This document shows positions 44,277 to 53,440 of a DNA stretch of 64,000 nt, in pieces. The notes beneath the pieces were generated by a model. The model was not told where the DNA came from. It saw only the letters and a program-made list of their open reading frames with translations, and made no database searches. The position numbers and the translations under genes were made by a program. The stretch's first letter is position 1; every line of letters begins with the position of its first letter. Source of the DNA: Flavobacterium amniphilum (GTDB lineage Bacteria; Bacteroidota; Bacteroidia; Flavobacteriales; Flavobacteriaceae). The DNA lies in assembly GCF_023634845.1 (NCBI RefSeq), contig NZ_JAMLJL010000005.1, forward strand, positions 186,001 through 250,000, written 5' to 3'.

Positions 44277-45749
44277 TTAATTCTTCACGATCTTTCGTAT
44301 AAATTCCTGATAATCAGCAGTTATACGCATCACATATACACCTTTGGCCAAGATACTGACATTAATCGTTTCCGGAGCCTGCCCGTTCGTCATTTTAAAT
44401 GATTTTTCATATACCATTTTACCGTTCACATCCACAATCAGCACCTCCATTTTGTTTACTGACAGATTGTTTAATTCAATGGAAACCAGTCCGTCTGTTG
44501 GGTTAGGATAAACTTTCAGTTTAGCATCATTTGACACAACACTGTCACTTCCCTCCTCTTCTTTGGCACAACTTATTGCCGTAACCGAAAGTGTACCGTT
44601 CGAATTATTGATTGTCCCGGCGCTGTTCTTCGCTTTGATATAATAGGTGTAAGTACTACCGGCCGTGATCAGATACGTATTCAGGAATGAAGTTGTGGTC
44701 AGATCCGGCGCATACAAATTACCGTTGCGGTAAATATCATAACTCGTTGCATTCGCAGATGCCGTCCATGTCAGATTGATTGCACTAGTTGAACCGCTGC
44801 AGGTTGGCGTTGCCGTAATGGTAAAACTACCCGGAGGACAGGTTGGCGCCACACCGGAAAGCGTTCCGTTCGAATTAGTCGTTTGCGTTGCCCCGGCATT
44901 TTTAGCTTTCACATAATAGGAATAGCTTGTACCCGAAGTTACCACCGTATTAGTATACTGTGTACCCGTAATCCCGCTGGCGTATAAAGCTCCGTTCCGG
45001 TAAATATCATACGAAGTCGCATTAGCCGAAGTTGTCCAGTTCAAACGGATTCTGGTGCTCGTACCGCTGCATTCCGGAGTCAGGGTAAGCGAGAATGCTC
45101 CCGGAGCCGGAGTTGCCGAGCACGTCAGGTTCAGATTAGACTTCAACGCGTTGAAATATGCCTGTGCAAAATTAGCCCTCCAGGTTGTACTCGTCAGTTT
45201 TGCCGCATCGGCAGCTGTATCCACAAAACCAATTTCATTCAGACATCCTGTTGCCGACGAATAACGCAATACCCCAAGATGGTACGCCAGGAAACTGTTG
45301 TCCTCCACACAACGACGGTTGGCCCATGAACCGTAGCTCACCATATCCGCCTGAATTTTTTGGGAGAAAGCAATATCCGGAGCTGTTGTGGTATCATCAT
45401 ACGTACAGTAAAACGTTTCGGTTCCGGTTCCGCCGCCGGCATTACAGTGAATACTCAAAAAGCGGTCGGCGTTCCAGTTATTCGACATCGTTGCTCTCTG
45501 GTTGACCGAGATCCATCCGTTCAGATTAGTCGTACGGGTCATGTGCACCGCCCAGGCACAACTGTTCTGTATTAAAGTCCGCGTGCGCAATCCCACATCA
45601 AGCGAAGTTTCGATTTCGGTGGCAGTTCTTCCGTCCGGATTATCCGAAGTTGTGGCGCCGTATCCATGTCCGGGATCAATCACAACAATCTGGGCATTTG
45701 CAAAAGCAGCAAAGGCCATCACAAAAATATAGCTACATAGTTTTTTCAT
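44277..45749 (-). CDS. Secreted N-acetylmuramoyl-L-alanine amidase with FN3 domains and T9SS sorting domain
   Basis: Cleaves the amide between MurNAc and L-Ala in peptidoglycan. 490 residues: signal peptide (to AFANAQ), Amidase_3 catalytic domain (about 20-210) with zinc ligands in VIDPGHGYG, ATEIETSLD and LSIHCNAGG and the catalytic Glu in CLNEIGFV; two FN3-like domains (about 218-385) with internal similarity (YDIYRNGALYASG/YDIYRNGNLYAPD); type A T9SS sorting domain (about 410-490, KVYPNPTDG at its start). Likely a PorQ-dependent exported enzyme. Overlaps the upstream gene by one base. Confidence 0.92.
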   Translation of the reverse strand: MKKLCSYIFVMAFAAFANAQIVVIDPGHGYGATTSDNPDGRTATEIETSLDVGLRTRTLIQNSCAWAVHMTRTTNLNGWISVNQRATMSNNWNADRFLSIHCNAGGGTGTETFYCTYDDTTTAPDIAFSQKIQADMVSYGSWANRRCVEDNSFLAYHLGVLRYSSATGCLNEIGFVDTAADAAKLTSTTWRANFAQAYFNALKSNLNLTCSATPAPGAFSLTLTPECSGTSTRIRLNWTTSANATSYDIYRNGALYASGITGTQYTNTVVTSGTSYSYYVKAKNAGATQTTNSNGTLSGVAPTCPPGSFTITATPTCSGSTSAINLTWTASANATSYDIYRNGNLYAPDLTTTSFLNTYLITAGSTYTYYIKAKNSAGTINNSNGTLSVTAISCAKEEEGSDSVVSNDAKLKVYPNPTDGLVSIELNNLSVNKMEVLIVDVNGKMVYEKSFKMTNGQAPETINVSILAKGVYVMRITADYQEFIRKIVKN

Positions 45750-46594
45750 CAGAATTTAATTTTAGAAGTAAATATTTGTCCGGTTCTGTCATCTGCAAAA
45801 ATCAGATTGTCTTCCCCATAGAAAGCCGGAAACATTTCAAAAGTCTTTTCGGTAGCGGTAATTTTTTCCGTTGTCCCTTTTTCGGTATCAAACAAATACA
45901 ATTCCGAATTGCTTACCGTATGCCCGTCGGTACTTTCATCCAAAAAACCCAACAGATACTTATCATCATTGGACCATCCGGTTATGAGTCCGCTCCCGAT
46001 TCTTTTTCCTTTGGCCGAACCGTCTATCGGATACACATAAATATCAGCACCGTTATGCACGGCCACTTTAGTTCCGTCATGCGATAAAACCGCATTGTAA
46101 AATTGCCCTTCGTCATTGGTTACGATCCATTTTTTGGAAGTAGCCAGATCAATTGCTTCGATTTTAAGTGTGGCAATATTGGTATACACCACCACACCTT
46201 TATCATTCCCTTTGTAGGACGGCAGGTAATTGTGGTTCAGTTCTGTTTTTGAAGCTGCACCTTTAACAATATCATACTTCATGACATACGAATTCATTAC
46301 GTAATCACCTTCGGCTCTCTCCTTATAATAAAAGGACTGGCTGTCCTGACTCCAGGCATATCCATAGCCACTGCCTTCCTGTTTTGAGACAGCTGCAATT
46401 TTCCCGGAATTCAGTTCCAGAATATACACCCCATGGAAATGTTCCCCTGTGAGTAAGGCATACTTCCCGGACGGTGAAACTACCGGGTTCGTGTAAAACC
46501 CTGATTTTGTTATTGCTTTGATTTCGGTCATTCCCTGGGAAAAAGCACTCCATCCCGATAAGACCAGCAATAATTGCAATACGATTCTTTTCAT
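45749..46594 (-). CDS. Secreted TolB/WD40-like beta-propeller protein
   Basis: 281 residues with a signal peptide (SGWSAFSQ). Repeating strands of the PD40 type (VVSPSGKYALLTGEH, YAWSQDSQSFYY, VLSHDGTKVAVHNG, ITGWSNDDKYLLGF) predict a partial propeller. Probably periplasmic and possibly a partner of the amidase, since TolB-like propellers act with cell-wall complexes (inference). First gene of the operon; -7 box TAGATTTG on the minus strand at 46624-46631. Confidence 0.82.
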   Translation of the reverse strand: MKRIVLQLLLVLSGWSAFSQGMTEIKAITKSGFYTNPVVSPSGKYALLTGEHFHGVYILELNSGKIAAVSKQEGSGYGYAWSQDSQSFYYKERAEGDYVMNSYVMKYDIVKGAASKTELNHNYLPSYKGNDKGVVVYTNIATLKIEAIDLATSKKWIVTNDEGQFYNAVLSHDGTKVAVHNGADIYVYPIDGSAKGKRIGSGLITGWSNDDKYLLGFLDESTDGHTVSNSELYLFDTEKGTTEKITATEKTFEMFPAFYGEDNLIFADDRTGQIFTSKIKF

Positions 46595-46623
46595 AATTTT
46601 TTAATTTAAGTTTTTTGTTTCAA

Positions 46624-46631
46624 CAAATCTA
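46624..46631 (-). promoter_or_regulatory. -7 box of the TolB-like/amidase operon
   Basis: CAAATCTA on the plus strand (TAGATTTG on the minus), 29 bp upstream of the ATG at 46594. Confidence 0.5.
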
Positions 46632-46762
46632 TAAAAAAGAATTTTCCTACAAACATTTTTTCAACCAACTGATAAACAATAAACAAGACATAACACAAAC
46701 TTAAATTTTAATTTGAAGTTAAAACAGGTGTTTATACGTATTCCCACAATTTTCCGGCTCGA

Positions 46763-46770
46763 TAATTTTG
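46763..46770 (+). promoter_or_regulatory. -7 box of the CxxCH lipoprotein gene (TAATTTTG)
   Basis: TAnnTTTG match, 30 bp before the ATG at 46801. Confidence 0.5.
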
Positions 46771-46800
46771 TTAACAATACAATCGAAAACTAAAACAAAC

Positions 46801-48282
46801 ATGAAAAAGAACAATCTAAAGTTTGCAACCGGACTCATCGCTTTGATTTTCCTTGCATCCTGTAAACCGAAAAACGAAGAATACGCCATGATTCCGAATG
46901 ATGTGGATACCACCTGCACCGTTTCGCAATCAGAGTTCAATTCCTGGTTTGTAAGCGGTACTGCAGCAGAGAACGGAGCCGTAAACCCGGCTAACAGTGT
47001 TGACTTTGTACACAATGACAATTGTGATTTTTACAAATGGTCAGCGCAAATGTTTTTATGGATCACCTCTCCCGAATACGGAGCAGGGACAACGATGGAA
47101 TCTCCGGTTTTTTACACCGTTTCCCCTAAAGAAGCCGATGGTAAACGCCATTTGGTTCCCCACAAAAAAGGAGTTTTACTGCGTGCCATGGCCAATGTTG
47201 AAAAAACCAGAAGAATCAACAGTGAGGAAGGTCAGGCTACCGATGACGTGTTAATGGACCGCAACGGTAATCTGGTGTACTACATCTCTATGGTGAATGA
47301 TGTGTATGCCCAGTTCCTTACCGGTGTAAAAGATAATAAACTGAACGGTAACACTTTCCCGACGACTGCCGCACAACGTGACAGTATCTTTGCGTATGCC
47401 AAAGCAAACGGTGTGACTTTAAAAGACCCGAATGCACTGGCCATCGAATTGAAAACATCATGGGTAGTGGCCGAGACACTGAAAGATGCCAAAGATTATG
47501 TAACCATCGATGCAATTATACCGACGTATACCAAATCGGATACAGTGTGGACCATCAAAGGAGAGCGCAAAGCAAAACTGGCGTTGATCGGAATGCACAT
47601 CGTGGGCAGTACATCAGGGCATCCTGAAATGGTATGGGCTACATTCGAGCACCACAAAAACGCTCCGAATGCTTCTTACCAATACATCAACAACAAGCAG
47701 GAAACCAAAACAGTTCCCGCAGACGGCGGTAAAGACTGGTTATTGAATACTGACGCCAAAGACACTGCGGTTAACATCAGCCACATGAAGTTCTATACCG
47801 ATACCGTTACCAATACATCCTATATTAAAAACACACCGGGCTACACGATCAGTCCGAGTAACACCCAGAAAACAAAACCTTGGGGTGTGGCGTATTCCGG
47901 ACAGCCTAATGCCGAGAATCCGACAGCTGCGGCTTCCAATACCGAAATCCTTTCGATTAACTCGTCCATCCAAAAACTTTTACCGGGCAACGACGTCAGA
48001 AAAAGATATTTACTATTGGGGGCAACCTGGACCGATGGCGGTGCCGGACCTGACGGAACAAGTTACTCACCAACCAATACACAGGCCGGAACGGCAATCG
48101 GTACGAGCCAGTTGGCCAACAGTACCATGGAAACCTATATCCAGAACGGAACCGGATACAGTAAAAACGGAACCTGCTTCTACTGTCATTCCAATAATGG
48201 CGGACTCCAGCCGGGTGATTTGAGCCACGTGTTCAATGCCATCCTTCCGTTACCCAACCGTAATAAAACACCAATTAAATAA
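46801..48282 (+). CDS. Large lipoprotein with C-terminal CxxCH haem motif
   Basis: 493 residues from ATG 46801; lipobox LIFLASC with Cys21. The body is soluble, with Trp-rich stretches (FYKWSAQMFLWITSPEYG, GMHIVGSTSGHPEMVWATFE). C-x-x-C-H at about 459-463 (GTCFYCHSNNGG) is a c-type haem site; SGHPEMVW may supply other ligands. The start, ATG 46801, gives the lipobox in the right place. Resembles uncharacterised cytochrome-like envelope proteins; an electron-transfer or oxidoreductase role is a guess. Terminator follows. Confidence 0.75.
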   Translation: MKKNNLKFATGLIALIFLASCKPKNEEYAMIPNDVDTTCTVSQSEFNSWFVSGTAAENGAVNPANSVDFVHNDNCDFYKWSAQMFLWITSPEYGAGTTMESPVFYTVSPKEADGKRHLVPHKKGVLLRAMANVEKTRRINSEEGQATDDVLMDRNGNLVYYISMVNDVYAQFLTGVKDNKLNGNTFPTTAAQRDSIFAYAKANGVTLKDPNALAIELKTSWVVAETLKDAKDYVTIDAIIPTYTKSDTVWTIKGERKAKLALIGMHIVGSTSGHPEMVWATFEHHKNAPNASYQYINNKQETKTVPADGGKDWLLNTDAKDTAVNISHMKFYTDTVTNTSYIKNTPGYTISPSNTQKTKPWGVAYSGQPNAENPTAAASNTEILSINSSIQKLLPGNDVRKRYLLLGATWTDGGAGPDGTSYSPTNTQAGTAIGTSQLANSTMETYIQNGTGYSKNGTCFYCHSNNGGLQPGDLSHVFNAILPLPNRNKTPIK

Positions 48283-48302
48283 GTATCAGCACACATCTGA
48301 AG

Positions 48303-48321
48303 AGCGGGGAATTTCCCCGCT
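48303..48321 (+). terminator. Terminator of the haem-motif lipoprotein gene
   Basis: AGCGGGGA/TCCCCGCT hairpin with 3-nt loop and T tract. The same 19 bases recur at 54959-54977, at the far side of the rhs locus. Confidence 0.85.
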
Positions 48322-48701
48322 TTTTTATTTTAAACCATTTTACCAAGGTTTTACCCAACTACGCAATCCTGATAGCTATCGGGCTGTAAAAATTTTACCT
48401 GCATCCTCCTTCGTCGGATACGGCTAATTTCCTTTCTTTTGTCTTGACACAAAAGAAACAAAAAGTCAAGTCTGGGATTTTCAGCGGTCAAATATAGTCT
48501 TGAATCCTAAAAGAAAAGAACTCGCCTTTCAGGCTCAAACAGCTTTTCTTTTTACGGATTCTTCAACTATTTGACACTCGCTTCCAAATCCTAAGACTTT
48601 TGTAAATCGTATGTCTTTGACGGGAAAAGAATCTAAATACCAATAATCCTTCAATCTGATAATCTAAATGTCTGACAATCCAAAAATCTGACAATCTAAT
48701 A

Positions 48702-48778
48702 TGTGGCAATTACGTTTTCAATTTTCTTTTTGCCACAACTTTTGTGGCAATTTCATTTTTGAAAACGAAATTGCCACA
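48702..48778. repeat. Double-hairpin repeat, TGTGGCAA family, copy 2
   Basis: 77 bp, bounded by TGTGGCAA...TTGCCACA and containing TTGCCACAACTTTTGTGGCA in the middle. Nearly the same as the copy at 54996-55072 and the reverse complement of 44140-44217. Confidence 0.88.
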
Positions 48779-48784
48779 CTCTTT

Positions 48785-48948
48785 TGCCTTCGAGAGCCTC
48801 AGGCAACGCATTTCGATGGTCGAGTACTGAGCCTGTCGAAGTATGGTTACTGAGCCTGTCGAAGTATGAAGCCACATTCCGATACTTATGCCTTCGAGAA
48901 CCTCAGGCAACGCATTTCGATGGTCGAGTACTGAGCCTGTCGAAGTAT
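48785..48948. repeat. Two 60-bp direct repeats of the CTTCGA/GCCTGTCGAAG family
   Basis: Unit 48785-48844 returns at 48889-48948 with one change. Each holds CTTCGAGAGCCTCAGGC and TACTGAGCCTGTCGAAGTAT, which are partly complementary to each other. A further single CTGAGCCTGTCGAAGTAT lies between (48850-48867). Confidence 0.85.
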
Positions 48949-48996
48949 CAAAATCCAATCTAATAATCTCTTAAAAAAAATCAGTATTTACCGGGA

Positions 48997-49027
48997 TTGT
49001 CCTGTACGAATTTATCCCTTATGTTTG
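48997..49027 (+). promoter_or_regulatory. Promoter of the rhs gene
   Basis: TTG 48997-48999, 20-bp spacer, TATGTTTG 49020-49027, then a 66-nt leader to the ATG. Confidence 0.7.
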
Positions 49028-49093
49028 CAACAGATCTTACTGGATAAAGACTAACGTAAAAACACCTGCCAAAATCCGAAACACTAAGGCAAG

Positions 49094-52000
49094 ATGAAAA
49101 AACTGTTATTACTATTGCTGGTACCGGGATTTGCCTTGGCGCAAAGCACCAACCAGAATTATACCAAAGCTACTACATACCGCGGGGAGAACGGGACGTT
49201 GCCGCAGACCACGGTGACCTACTTTGACGGATTGGGACGTCCCATCCAGAAAGTGGACAACGCGATGAGCGCGACGGGCCAAAACATCGTGACCCACATC
49301 GAGTATGATGCGTATGGACGACCGGTGAAAGATTATTTACCGTTTGTGTCGGGCGTATCGACACTGGATTATTTAAGCAGTGCGGTGACAAACCAAAACA
49401 CCTATTACACCACTCCGGCCAACGGAGAAACCACGGCTTACCCGTACAGTGAAAAACTCTTGGAAGCCTCACCGCTGGACCGTGTACTGAAACAGGCTGC
49501 TCCGGGTGAAGCTTGGAGAATAGGTTCAGGACACGAGATTAAATTTGAATACGGTACCAATGAAGCAACAGGCAGCAATGCCGTGAAATTCTTCAAGGCC
49601 ACTGCTACCTGGAACGGATCGTTACTGGCGTACACCAATACCTTGAGTCAAACGACAAACTACTCGGCTAATGAATTGTATCTGACCATAACCAAAGATG
49701 AGAACTGGACCTCAGGGAACAACCACACCACACAGGAATTCAAGGACAAAGCCGGTAAGGTGGTAATGAAGCGGACTTTCAATGCCAATGATGCGCACGA
49801 AACCTATTATGTATACGACCAGTTTGGAAATTTAGCGTATGTGATCCCGCCATTAGCGAATGCCGCATATGACAGTACGACCCTTAACGGATTGTGTTAC
49901 CAGTACCAGTATGACAACCGCAACCGCCTGGTATCAAAAAAACTACCGGGCAAACAGTGGGAGTTTATCGTGTATGACTTACTGGACCGACCGGTAGCGA
50001 CCGGACCGGCTTTATCACCGTGGGGAACCGGAACGCAAGGCGTGATGGTCACCCAGTATGATGTGTATGGAAGACCCACGCAAACGGGTTGGCTACCCAC
50101 TGCCATCGACCCGAATGCGAGAAGCAGTCAGCAAAGTACCGTTAACGGGGGAAGTAATCCGTATACATTGGGAAGCAATGATGTACTGAGCAAAAATTAT
50201 TATGATAACTACAGCTATGCAGGAGCTCCTACCCTTCCAAGCCAGATTGAAGGCCAGGATGTTTCGACAACCGTTAAAGGAATGGCCACGGGTAGCTGGG
50301 TAAGAATCCTGACCCCGCCAACAGAGAATAATGGCGAACTTTCCTATACGCTATACGACAAGAAAAGCCGTGCTATCCGCACGCATACTGATAATTATTT
50401 AGGCGGTTACACCGAAGTGGACAGCAAGCTCGACTTTATGGGGAAAACCGAGTACACCATCACACGCCACAAACGTACCGGCAGTGATACTGAAATCGTG
50501 ATCACGGATTCCTTTACCTATACGGCACAGGATCGGTTGGCCTTGCATACCCACCAGATTGACGGTGGCGATGTACAGGTATTGGCCGACAATACCTATG
50601 ACGAGTTGGGCCAACTGAAAAGCAAGAAAGTCGGCGGCAGTGCCACGAGCTATACTTCGTTACAGAACGTGGATTATCAATACAACATCAGGGGCTGGCT
50701 GAAATCGATCAATGATACAGAAGGATTGATCAGTACCGATCTGGGTGCCAAAGACGATTTGTTTGCTTTCAAGATCAGTTACAACAATCCAGCAGACAGC
50801 AATAAAGCGTTATTCAATGGAAACATCTCGGAAACCCAATGGCGTACATTATATGACGATCAGCAGCGTAAATATACGTATACTTATGACCATTTGAACC
50901 GTTTGTTACAGGCCGATTATTCAAAGCCGGGAACCAATGTGAAGAATGCCTATATGGAAGCCATCAGTTATGACAAGAACGGTAACATACAAGGTTTGCA
51001 ACGGTCAGGTTTGATTGAAGCGGATGATTATGAGTATCCTATAGATGACTTGACTTATGCTTATGATACCAATAATAAAAACCGCTTACTAAAGGTGACC
51101 GACTCCAGTGAAATATCAGAAGGTTTTACGGAGAACATGGACCCGAACGGAATCGGCAATGACGATTATGCCTATGATGCCAACGGAAACATGACCCGTG
51201 ACGACAACAAAGCGATAACCAACATCAGCTATAACCATTTGAACCTTCCGTTCACGATTACTTTTTACAACCCACACGGCAAACAATCCAAAATTGAGTA
51301 TATTTACGATGCGGCAGGAAGTAAGAAAGGCAAGAAAGTTCATTATTACGAACCGGATTACAGTGGAGGCGGTGGATCTGACATGAAGGGTGCTTCAACA
51401 AATACCACGTCTACGAATTCCTCTGTTGGTCCTGTAACCCATGTACAGAAGATGACACAAACCGATTATCTCGCCGGAGGGTTCCAGTACAAGGATAACG
51501 TTCTTGAGTTTATTGCACATGCGGAAGGGTTTGTAAAAAATGAGAATGGGTATGTGTATTATTTTAATTATACCGATCATTTAGGGAATGTAAGAGTTAC
51601 CTACACTGATGACGGCAGCGGCACACCTTATGTGGTGGAAGAAAGTAACTACTACCCGTTTGGATTGAAACACAAAGGCTACAACGAGCCGGATCAGAAC
51701 CCGATGGATTGGGGATATATACTGACCAGTGGAACTTATTTGAACCATAAGTATAAGTACAATGGGAAAGAGTTTCAGGATGAGTTGGGGCTTGGAATGT
51801 ATTCGATGGACATGCGCCAATATGACCCAGCGATTGCAAGATGGGTAGTATTAGATCCTATAACACATCATGACTTTTCACCATATAGTTCATTTGATAA
51901 TAATCCGGTATTTTGGGCAGATCCAAGTGGAGCTGACTCTGTAGAAGGGAATAAAGATGGGGTAATTTATGGAAATGGACATTGGTCTGATGGTATTAGA

Positions 52001-52621
52001 AACGTAGATAGAGAAGATGATAACAATACACCTCCAGATGATTATATTTTCAATGAAAAAGGAAGATATGTTAGAACTGATAAAAATAATAAGCCTGATA
52101 TGTTAGTCATTGAAAATTCAAAAACAAAAAAGCAAAAAAAATATAGTTTCAATGACCCAAAAACAGATGTAGCAGATATAAAGTATAATTTAGAATTGTG
52201 GGGAGATGCGTTTAAAGACATCAAATTTATCTATACATTAACTGATGATAGAATTTCGAAAATGATGGATGAATCAGATGTTCGTTATAGAAATTATTTA
52301 TCAAGAAGGTTTTATGCACTAACCGAATCAGTTGGTGGAAAAATTGACTTTACAGTTTATCATTTAAATGTTGTTATAGCAGAAAACGGGTTTGCTCATA
52401 TATGGGATTTTAATTCAGTTTCTAAAGATAAAGGGCCAATTTTTCTTTTTCCTGGTTCTAACAAAGCATATAATCACATGGATGCAGGTAATTTTCTATG
52501 GGGTAATGCAATGAGGAAACTTGGTTTTACAAATCAACAAGCTATAGATGCTGCAAAAGGATATAATAAAAATGATTCTAATGCTGATATTAAAGCTATT
52601 AATGCAGGTTTTAAATTTTAA
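49094..52621 (+). CDS. RHS-repeat polymorphic toxin protein
   Basis: 1175 residues. Signal peptide (LVPGFALAQ), a DUF6443-type N-terminal domain (YRGENGTLPQTTVTYFDGLG), YD/RHS repeats (YDQFGNLAYVIPPLA, YDLLDRPVATG, YNIRGWLKSIND), and the RHS core end (YNGKEFQDELGLGMYSMDMR, PAIARWVVLDPI, NPVFWADPSG) at about 889-950. The last 225 residues are the variable tip: unrelated composition (AT-rich, Lys/Asn-rich) and ends YNHMDAGNFLWGNAMRKLGF. RHS tips are usually toxins released from the shell. The tip family is not firmly named; DxGNxxxG motifs occur in some toxin-44-type domains. Confidence 0.9.
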   Translation: MKKLLLLLLVPGFALAQSTNQNYTKATTYRGENGTLPQTTVTYFDGLGRPIQKVDNAMSATGQNIVTHIEYDAYGRPVKDYLPFVSGVSTLDYLSSAVTNQNTYYTTPANGETTAYPYSEKLLEASPLDRVLKQAAPGEAWRIGSGHEIKFEYGTNEATGSNAVKFFKATATWNGSLLAYTNTLSQTTNYSANELYLTITKDENWTSGNNHTTQEFKDKAGKVVMKRTFNANDAHETYYVYDQFGNLAYVIPPLANAAYDSTTLNGLCYQYQYDNRNRLVSKKLPGKQWEFIVYDLLDRPVATGPALSPWGTGTQGVMVTQYDVYGRPTQTGWLPTAIDPNARSSQQSTVNGGSNPYTLGSNDVLSKNYYDNYSYAGAPTLPSQIEGQDVSTTVKGMATGSWVRILTPPTENNGELSYTLYDKKSRAIRTHTDNYLGGYTEVDSKLDFMGKTEYTITRHKRTGSDTEIVITDSFTYTAQDRLALHTHQIDGGDVQVLADNTYDELGQLKSKKVGGSATSYTSLQNVDYQYNIRGWLKSINDTEGLISTDLGAKDDLFAFKISYNNPADSNKALFNGNISETQWRTLYDDQQRKYTYTYDHLNRLLQADYSKPGTNVKNAYMEAISYDKNGNIQGLQRSGLIEADDYEYPIDDLTYAYDTNNKNRLLKVTDSSEISEGFTENMDPNGIGNDDYAYDANGNMTRDDNKAITNISYNHLNLPFTITFYNPHGKQSKIEYIYDAAGSKKGKKVHYYEPDYSGGGGSDMKGASTNTTSTNSSVGPVTHVQKMTQTDYLAGGFQYKDNVLEFIAHAEGFVKNENGYVYYFNYTDHLGNVRVTYTDDGSGTPYVVEESNYYPFGLKHKGYNEPDQNPMDWGYILTSGTYLNHKYKYNGKEFQDELGLGMYSMDMRQYDPAIARWVVLDPITHHDFSPYSSFDNNPVFWADPSGADSVEGNKDGVIYGNGHWSDGIRNVDREDDNNTPPDDYIFNEKGRYVRTDKNNKPDMLVIENSKTKKQKKYSFNDPKTDVADIKYNLELWGDAFKDIKFIYTLTDDRISKMMDESDVRYRNYLSRRFYALTESVGGKIDFTVYHLNVVIAENGFAHIWDFNSVSKDKGPIFLFPGSNKAYNHMDAGNFLWGNAMRKLGFTNQQAIDAAKGYNKNDSNADIKAINAGFKF

Positions 52622-52631
52622 AAATTAATAT

Positions 52632-52811
52632 ATGAAATTAAAAAAAGGAATATTAATAACTATAATAGTGATATTTTTAATAATAATTTTTATTTCATCA
52701 TTTTACATTAAAAATGCTCTCCATAATAATGAAGATTCAAAAGAATTGTGGGATAGTAGAATAGAAAATGTTAAAACTGATACCAGTTCAACAAATAATA
52801 ACTTGAATTGA
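52632..52811 (+). CDS. Small membrane protein, candidate rhs immunity gene
   Basis: 59 residues: MKLKKGILITIIVIFLIIIF then a polar tail ending TSSTNNNLN. One TM segment (about 6-25), C-terminus likely outside. Starts 11 bp after the rhs stop, the usual place of an immunity gene. The stop overlaps the start of an orphan tip fragment. No family recognised; not proven to be translated. Confidence 0.55.
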   Translation: MKLKKGILITIIVIFLIIIFISSFYIKNALHNNEDSKELWDSRIENVKTDTSSTNNNLN

Positions 52812-52981
52812 AGGAAAAGAAGCAACCAGATGCTGGTAACTTCATGTGGGGGCAAAGAGCTTACTTAAATGCTCTTCCAGTAAATGTAATGTTAAATGCA
52901 GCAGCAAAAAATGAAGGTGGTGCGGATACTCAGGCGGATGCACAAGCAATGAAATCAGGACATAGTTATAGAACGAAATAA
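52802..52981 (+). pseudogene. Orphan RHS tip fragment
   Basis: An open frame without a start codon whose product, from LELKEKKQ, contains PDAGNFMWGQRAYLNALPVN and ends ADAQAMKSGHSYRTK. It matches the end of the intact rhs tip at D-A-G-N-F-x-W-G and then diverges: a displaced C-terminal piece of a second tip, as seen in rhs loci that exchange tips. In a different frame from the membrane-protein gene before it, overlapping it by 10 bp. Confidence 0.75.
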
Positions 52982-52988
52982 AAATTTT

Positions 52989-53258
52989 ATGAAAAACAAA
53001 GGGAATATAATTTCAATATTATCAATAATTAGCTACTTAATTATTAAACATTTTGGATACGTACAATCTGGAATATTTAACTTGTTTGAAAATAGAAGTA
53101 TTCTTTTCGTGATATACATGGGTCTCCTCATAGTTGCAGTTTTAAGTTCATTATTTGCTTTAATAAAAAGCTTAACTTCAAAAAAGATAAATGTCATAAG
53201 CCTTATTTTGCTAATTACATCCATTACAATTTTTACTTATGATTGGTTAATCATGTAA
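52989..53258 (+). CDS. Small three-TM membrane protein, candidate immunity protein
   Basis: 89 residues with hydrophobic segments near 6-22, 38-60 and 67-86. Starts 7 bp after the orphan tip stop, which suggests it is the cognate immunity gene of that tip. Unrecognised; membrane location would fit a tip that acts at the membrane. Very AT-rich compared with the rhs shell. Confidence 0.65.
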   Translation: MKNKGNIISILSIISYLIIKHFGYVQSGIFNLFENRSILFVIYMGLLIVAVLSSLFALIKSLTSKKINVISLILLITSITIFTYDWLIM

Positions 53259-53273
53259 GAGGTATAGAAACCA

Positions 53274-53332
53274 GATAGCGCATTCTATGATAAAAAACAA
53301 CTTTAATTAAAAAATTAAGATGCAAATTTATA
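53274..53332. repeat. Exact 59-bp direct repeat, left copy
   Basis: Identical by eye to 54839-54897 (starts GATAGCGCATTCTATGATAA). The two copies bracket 1.5 kb with two envelope genes and a 164-bp element. Confidence 0.93.
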
Positions 53333-53408
53333 CGTATTTATATATGGAGTTTGTCGGTAATGTATCAAATTAGGGCATGAACTAAAATTTTAAAATAAGT
53401 AATTGAAA

Positions 53409-53440
53409 AACAGCGCTTAATATAAAAGTTAAGCGCTGTT
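53409..53440 (+). terminator. Strong hairpin terminator
   Basis: Perfect 12-bp stem AACAGCGCTTAA/TTAAGCGCTGTT with 8-nt loop, followed by TTTTTTG; lies 150 bp past the membrane-protein gene. Confidence 0.88.

Larger units (their letters stand above)
48283..49093. other. Intergenic gap: terminator, hairpins, repeats and rhs promoter
   Basis: No gene. Contents: terminator 48303-48321; imperfect palindrome CCTGATAGCTATCGGG 48368-48383; hairpin TTTCTTTTGT/ACAAAAGAAA 48433-48458 (a repeat type I recall from other Bacteroidetes); the 77-bp double hairpin 48702-48778; two 60-bp direct repeats 48785-48844 and 48889-48948; promoter 48997-49027. Open frames here are repeat translations, not genes. Confidence 0.85.

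Noticed and set aside
45055..45732. Long plus-strand frames opposite the amidase gene
   Set aside because: Antisense shadows of a gene with a full set of catalytic motifs on the minus strand; products are Pro/Arg/Ser-rich without domain.
48710..48958. 82-codon minus-strand frame before the rhs gene
   Set aside because: Composed of the 60-bp repeats and the 77-bp hairpin; no promoter or homology.
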